This document shows positions 63,299-64,000 of a DNA stretch of 64,000 bases, piece after piece. Origin of the DNA: PALSA-894 sp963757565 (GTDB taxonomy: Bacteria; Pseudomonadota; Alphaproteobacteria; Rhizobiales; Xanthobacteraceae); contig CAVWSB010000011.1 of assembly GCA_963757565.1 (NCBI GenBank), forward strand, positions 1,922,001 through 1,986,000, given 5' to 3'. The first letter of the stretch is position 1, and each line of letters opens with the position of its first letter. The notes under the pieces were generated by a model. That model saw only the letters and a program-made list of their open reading frames with translations. It was not told where the DNA came from and did not search any database. The translations under genes were made by a program, and so were the position numbers.

Positions 63299-64000
63299 AT
63301 GATGTTCCGCGCAATACGGCCGGCGGATGGTCTCCGCGTTTCACTCTGCGTTCTGGCAACCGTGACGGCGTTCACCGCGGTTTCGAGCGATCCGGCGGAC
63401 GCGCGCTGGCGGCACAGGCGTTCCCACGGACACCATTTTGTCCGTGCAGCGGCATACAACCCACCCTACTCCGACATCGTCGTGGACGCGAATTCCGGCC
63501 GGGTTTTGCATGAAACCGGTGCCGACAGCCTGCGCCATCCCGCCTCGCTCACCAAGATCATGACCCTCTATCTGCTGTTCGAGCAGCTCGAAGCCGGCAA
63601 ACTCAAGCTCGACACGCGCCTCGAAGTCTCCGACCACGCCGCGCAGCAGGCGCCCTCGAAACTCGGGCTGCAACCCGGACAGACCATTGCGGTCGAGGAT
63701 GCGATCCGCTCGATCGTGACCAAGTCGGCCAATGACGTCGCGGTGGTGATCGCGGAGTCGATCGGCGGCGACGAGGACGCCTTCGCCAAGATGATGACGC
63801 GCAAGGCGCGTGCCCTCGGCATGAGCCACACGGTTTATGTCAACGCGTCCGGCCTGCCCGACGACGACCAGCTCACCACGGCGCGCGACCAGGCCACCCT
63901 CGGCCGCGCGATCCAGGATCGCTTCCCACGTGAATATCGCTACTTCTCCACGCCGTCCTTCATCTATCGCGGCTATGCGATCCGCAATCACAACAAGCTG
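63299..64000 (+). CDS. D-alanyl-D-alanine carboxypeptidase (penicillin-binding protein), C-terminus outside window
   Basis: The frame from tandem ATG codons (63299, 63302) is open for 234 codons to the window end. An N-terminal signal region with a basic stretch (RWRHRRSHGHH) precedes the S11 peptidase domain: SDIVVDANSGRVLHETGAD, the catalytic SLTK motif in HPASLTKIMTLYLL, and SAN in VTKSANDVAVVIAES. It trims peptidoglycan pentapeptides. The KTG motif would lie beyond the edge. It is divergent from the phasin gene. Confidence 0.9.
   Translation, partial: MMFRAIRPADGLRVSLCVLATVTAFTAVSSDPADARWRHRRSHGHHFVRAAAYNPPYSDIVVDANSGRVLHETGADSLRHPASLTKIMTLYLLFEQLEAGKLKLDTRLEVSDHAAQQAPSKLGLQPGQTIAVEDAIRSIVTKSANDVAVVIAESIGGDEDAFAKMMTRKARALGMSHTVYVNASGLPDDDQLTTARDQATLGRAIQDRFPREYRYFSTPSFIYRGYAIRNHNKL

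Overview
The window reads as chromosomal DNA of a GC-rich alphaproteobacterium of the Hyphomicrobiales (Rhizobiales), closest in style to the Bradyrhizobium/Rhodopseudomonas/Xanthobacteraceae group. The reasons are the divK-pleD pair beside a DUF3572 gene and a zinc-ribbon dinB, a class III alcohol dehydrogenase, EipB, a clpS-clpA pair, a phasin with TGCA-type upstream boxes, an orphan fliN next to lipB, and the pyrB-pyrC-plsY-dprA-topA-rnr-nudix-rpmG order. I see no rRNA, CRISPR array or complete insertion sequence. One tRNA (Leu, anticodon GAG) is present.

Left part (1-17 kb): a YdcF-type envelope protein running off the edge, an RraA-family protein, a large BTAD/TPR regulator, and divergent from it a striking 175-residue protein built from six 25-residue repeats plus a partial seventh. 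A strong terminator separates it from a DUF6065-like gene, and an EamA transporter follows. Two aldo/keto reductases, thioesterases, isovaleryl-CoA dehydrogenase, MgtE, small secreted glycine-rich proteins, fliN, lipB and a set of small genes with overlapping stops and starts come next. A PIN/AbrB toxin-antitoxin pair sits between two copies of the last 47 bp of the isovaleryl-CoA dehydrogenase gene, which looks like an insertion that rebuilt the end of that gene.

Middle (17-23 kb): an SDR oxidoreductase, a LysE exporter, an AraC regulator, a propionyl-CoA carboxylase alpha subunit and a secreted alkaline-phosphatase-family protein are each broken by many single-base insertions. The genes on both sides are mostly intact. 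Isolated insertions of the same kind split mgtE, a small zinc-ribbon gene and dprA. A local consensus-quality problem is the simplest explanation, with real decay as the alternative.

Right part (23-64 kb): mostly intact core metabolism and information genes. These include formaldehyde detoxification, AidB, pyrimidine synthesis (with a dihydroorotase-like protein lacking its metal-binding HxH), phospholipid synthesis, topA, rnr, cyclic-di-GMP and cell-cycle signalling (pleD, divK), and translesion polymerase IV. Next come envelope proteins (SUMF1-type, EipB) and a GntR-TRAP-dehydroquinase cluster that looks catabolic for a quinate-like acid. AzlC/AzlD, ClpA/ClpS and three tandem Tad-type pseudopilin-like proteins with von Willebrand A domains follow. 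The window ends with a gene-poor block containing strong hairpins, a phasin, and the start of a D-alanyl-D-alanine carboxypeptidase.
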